A DNA stretch of 64,000 nucleotides, taken from assembly GCF_004343505.1 (NCBI RefSeq), contig NZ_SLXU01000001.1:372001-436000 (forward strand), read 5' to 3'. The stretch is from Rhodovulum bhavnagarense. GTDB lineage: Bacteria; Pseudomonadota; Alphaproteobacteria; Rhodobacterales; Rhodobacteraceae. The notes under the pieces were generated by a model that was not told where the DNA came from, did no database searches, and worked only from the letters and a program-made list of their open reading frames with translations. Shown here piece by piece: positions 63,549 to 64,000 of the stretch; position 1 is the stretch's first letter, and each line of letters opens with the position of its first letter. Both the position numbers and the translations under genes were made by a program.

Positions 63549-64000
63549 ATGATTTCGCGTAGAGATTTCCTTCAGGCGGCGGTTGCAGCCTCGGCTGTCT
63601 ACGGGGCCTCGGGGGTTGGCAACTGGGCCAGGCTTGCCGCGCAGCAGGCGCTGACCCAGGACCAGTTGCTGAACTTCGACACGTTTGGCAATGTCACGCT
63701 GATCCACGTCACGGACATTCATGGTCAGTTGAAGCCCTTGTGGTTCCGCGAACCTGAAATCAATCTTGGCGTGGGCGCCGTGAACGGCTTGCCGCCGCAT
63801 GTCACGGGGCAGGATTTCCTGAAGATGTTCAACCTGGCGCCTGGCACGCCGCATGCCTACGCGCTCAGCCATGTCGATTTCGTTTCGCTGGCGCGCGCTT
63901 ATGGCAAGATGGGCGGGCTTGACCGCGTGGCGAGCGTGGTCAACGCGATCCGTTCCGACCGCCCCGATGCCCTGCTGCTGGATGGCGGCGACACCTGGCA
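63549..64000 (+). CDS. soxB: SoxB thiosulfohydrolase (N-terminal part)
   Basis: Releases sulfate from SoxY-bound thiosulfonate. The visible 150 residues contain a twin-arginine signal (SRRDFLQAAVAASAVYGASG), then TLIHVTDIHGQLKPLWFREP with the DIHxQ manganese ligands and LLLDGGDTWQ with Asp of the dimetal site. The gene runs off the window. A weak ribosome site (AAGGGACGC) precedes the ATG. Confidence 0.97.
   Translation, partial: MISRRDFLQAAVAASAVYGASGVGNWARLAAQQALTQDQLLNFDTFGNVTLIHVTDIHGQLKPLWFREPEINLGVGAVNGLPPHVTGQDFLKMFNLAPGTPHAYALSHVDFVSLARAYGKMGGLDRVASVVNAIRSDRPDALLLDGGDTW

Overview
This 64 kb window is high-GC chromosomal DNA from an alphaproteobacterium, most likely a marine or halophilic member of the Rhodobacteraceae (Roseobacter-type). 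Supporting signs are the block NDUFA12-mlaD-DUF2155-aat-accC-accB, a GapR (DUF2312) gene, a Roseobacter-style Hint protein, ectoine genes with their own aspartokinase, and a Sox sulfur-oxidation cluster of the Paracoccus/Rhodovulum type. No insertion sequence, prophage, CRISPR array or rRNA operon is visible. The genes are mostly vertical-looking core and niche-adaptation genes.

Layout. 0-3 kb: end of a histidine operon (hisH, hisB), a stand-alone Lrp-type sensor domain, a hotdog thioesterase and a sugar-nucleotide epimerase. 3-7.5 kb: an uncommon envelope trio made of a proline-rich exported protein, a secreted FGE/SUMF1-like protein and a phosphodiester-glycosidase-like protein. 7.8-16 kb: an energy and carbon block with a MaoC-Pta fusion, ackA, a type II P-type ATPase, ppsA and a K+ channel-like protein; a perfect FNR-type box lies between the divergent ATPase and ppsA genes. 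16-19.6 kb: a YnjBCD-type ABC importer. 19.8-24.3 kb: ectABC-ask with a divergent MarR-type EctR. 24.3-31.8 kb: an unusual photolyase-like flavoprotein, clpPX, complex I accessory NDUFA12, mlaD, DUF2155, aat and accBC. 32-39.5 kb: class III transaminase, small lipoprotein, prfC, ParA, Hint protein, SDR and an iron-type ABC ATPase. 39.5-49.8 kb: rhodanese, tatABC, a DUF815 ATPase, the nlpD-pcm-surE stationary-phase block, SDR, purF, cvpA and radA. 50-56.4 kb: a DUF442/TIGR01244 protein, a TraR/DksA zinc-finger protein with an FNR-like box, small unknowns, a degenerate FadJ-like protein, gapR, tRNA-Thr and an iron-type ABC permease. 57.3-64 kb: the sox locus, with soxS-hbpS-like-soxR-soxT on the minus strand diverging from soxVWXYZA and soxB, which runs off the window.

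How it fits together. The Sox cluster oxidises thiosulfate in the periplasm: SoxXA loads sulfur onto SoxYZ and SoxB hydrolyses it. SoxV, SoxW and SoxS handle periplasmic thiols, and SoxR is the sulfane-responsive repressor. Two sox promoter regions share a near-identical 16-base element, and soxB is cut off from soxA by a strong terminator and has its own dyad. Three TTGA-N4-TCAA boxes suggest a small oxygen-responsive regulon containing the P-type ATPase and ppsA, a 50-residue lipoprotein and the TraR/DksA protein. A family of six terminator-like elements, each a TTCT(T/G)CTT(T)GG...AAATA(C/T)CC core with a GC hairpin, sits only at gene 3' ends. The best candidates for something not well described are the photolyase-like protein with apparently swapped domain order, the envelope trio, the repeat family, and the nested inverted repeat at 49.9 kb.
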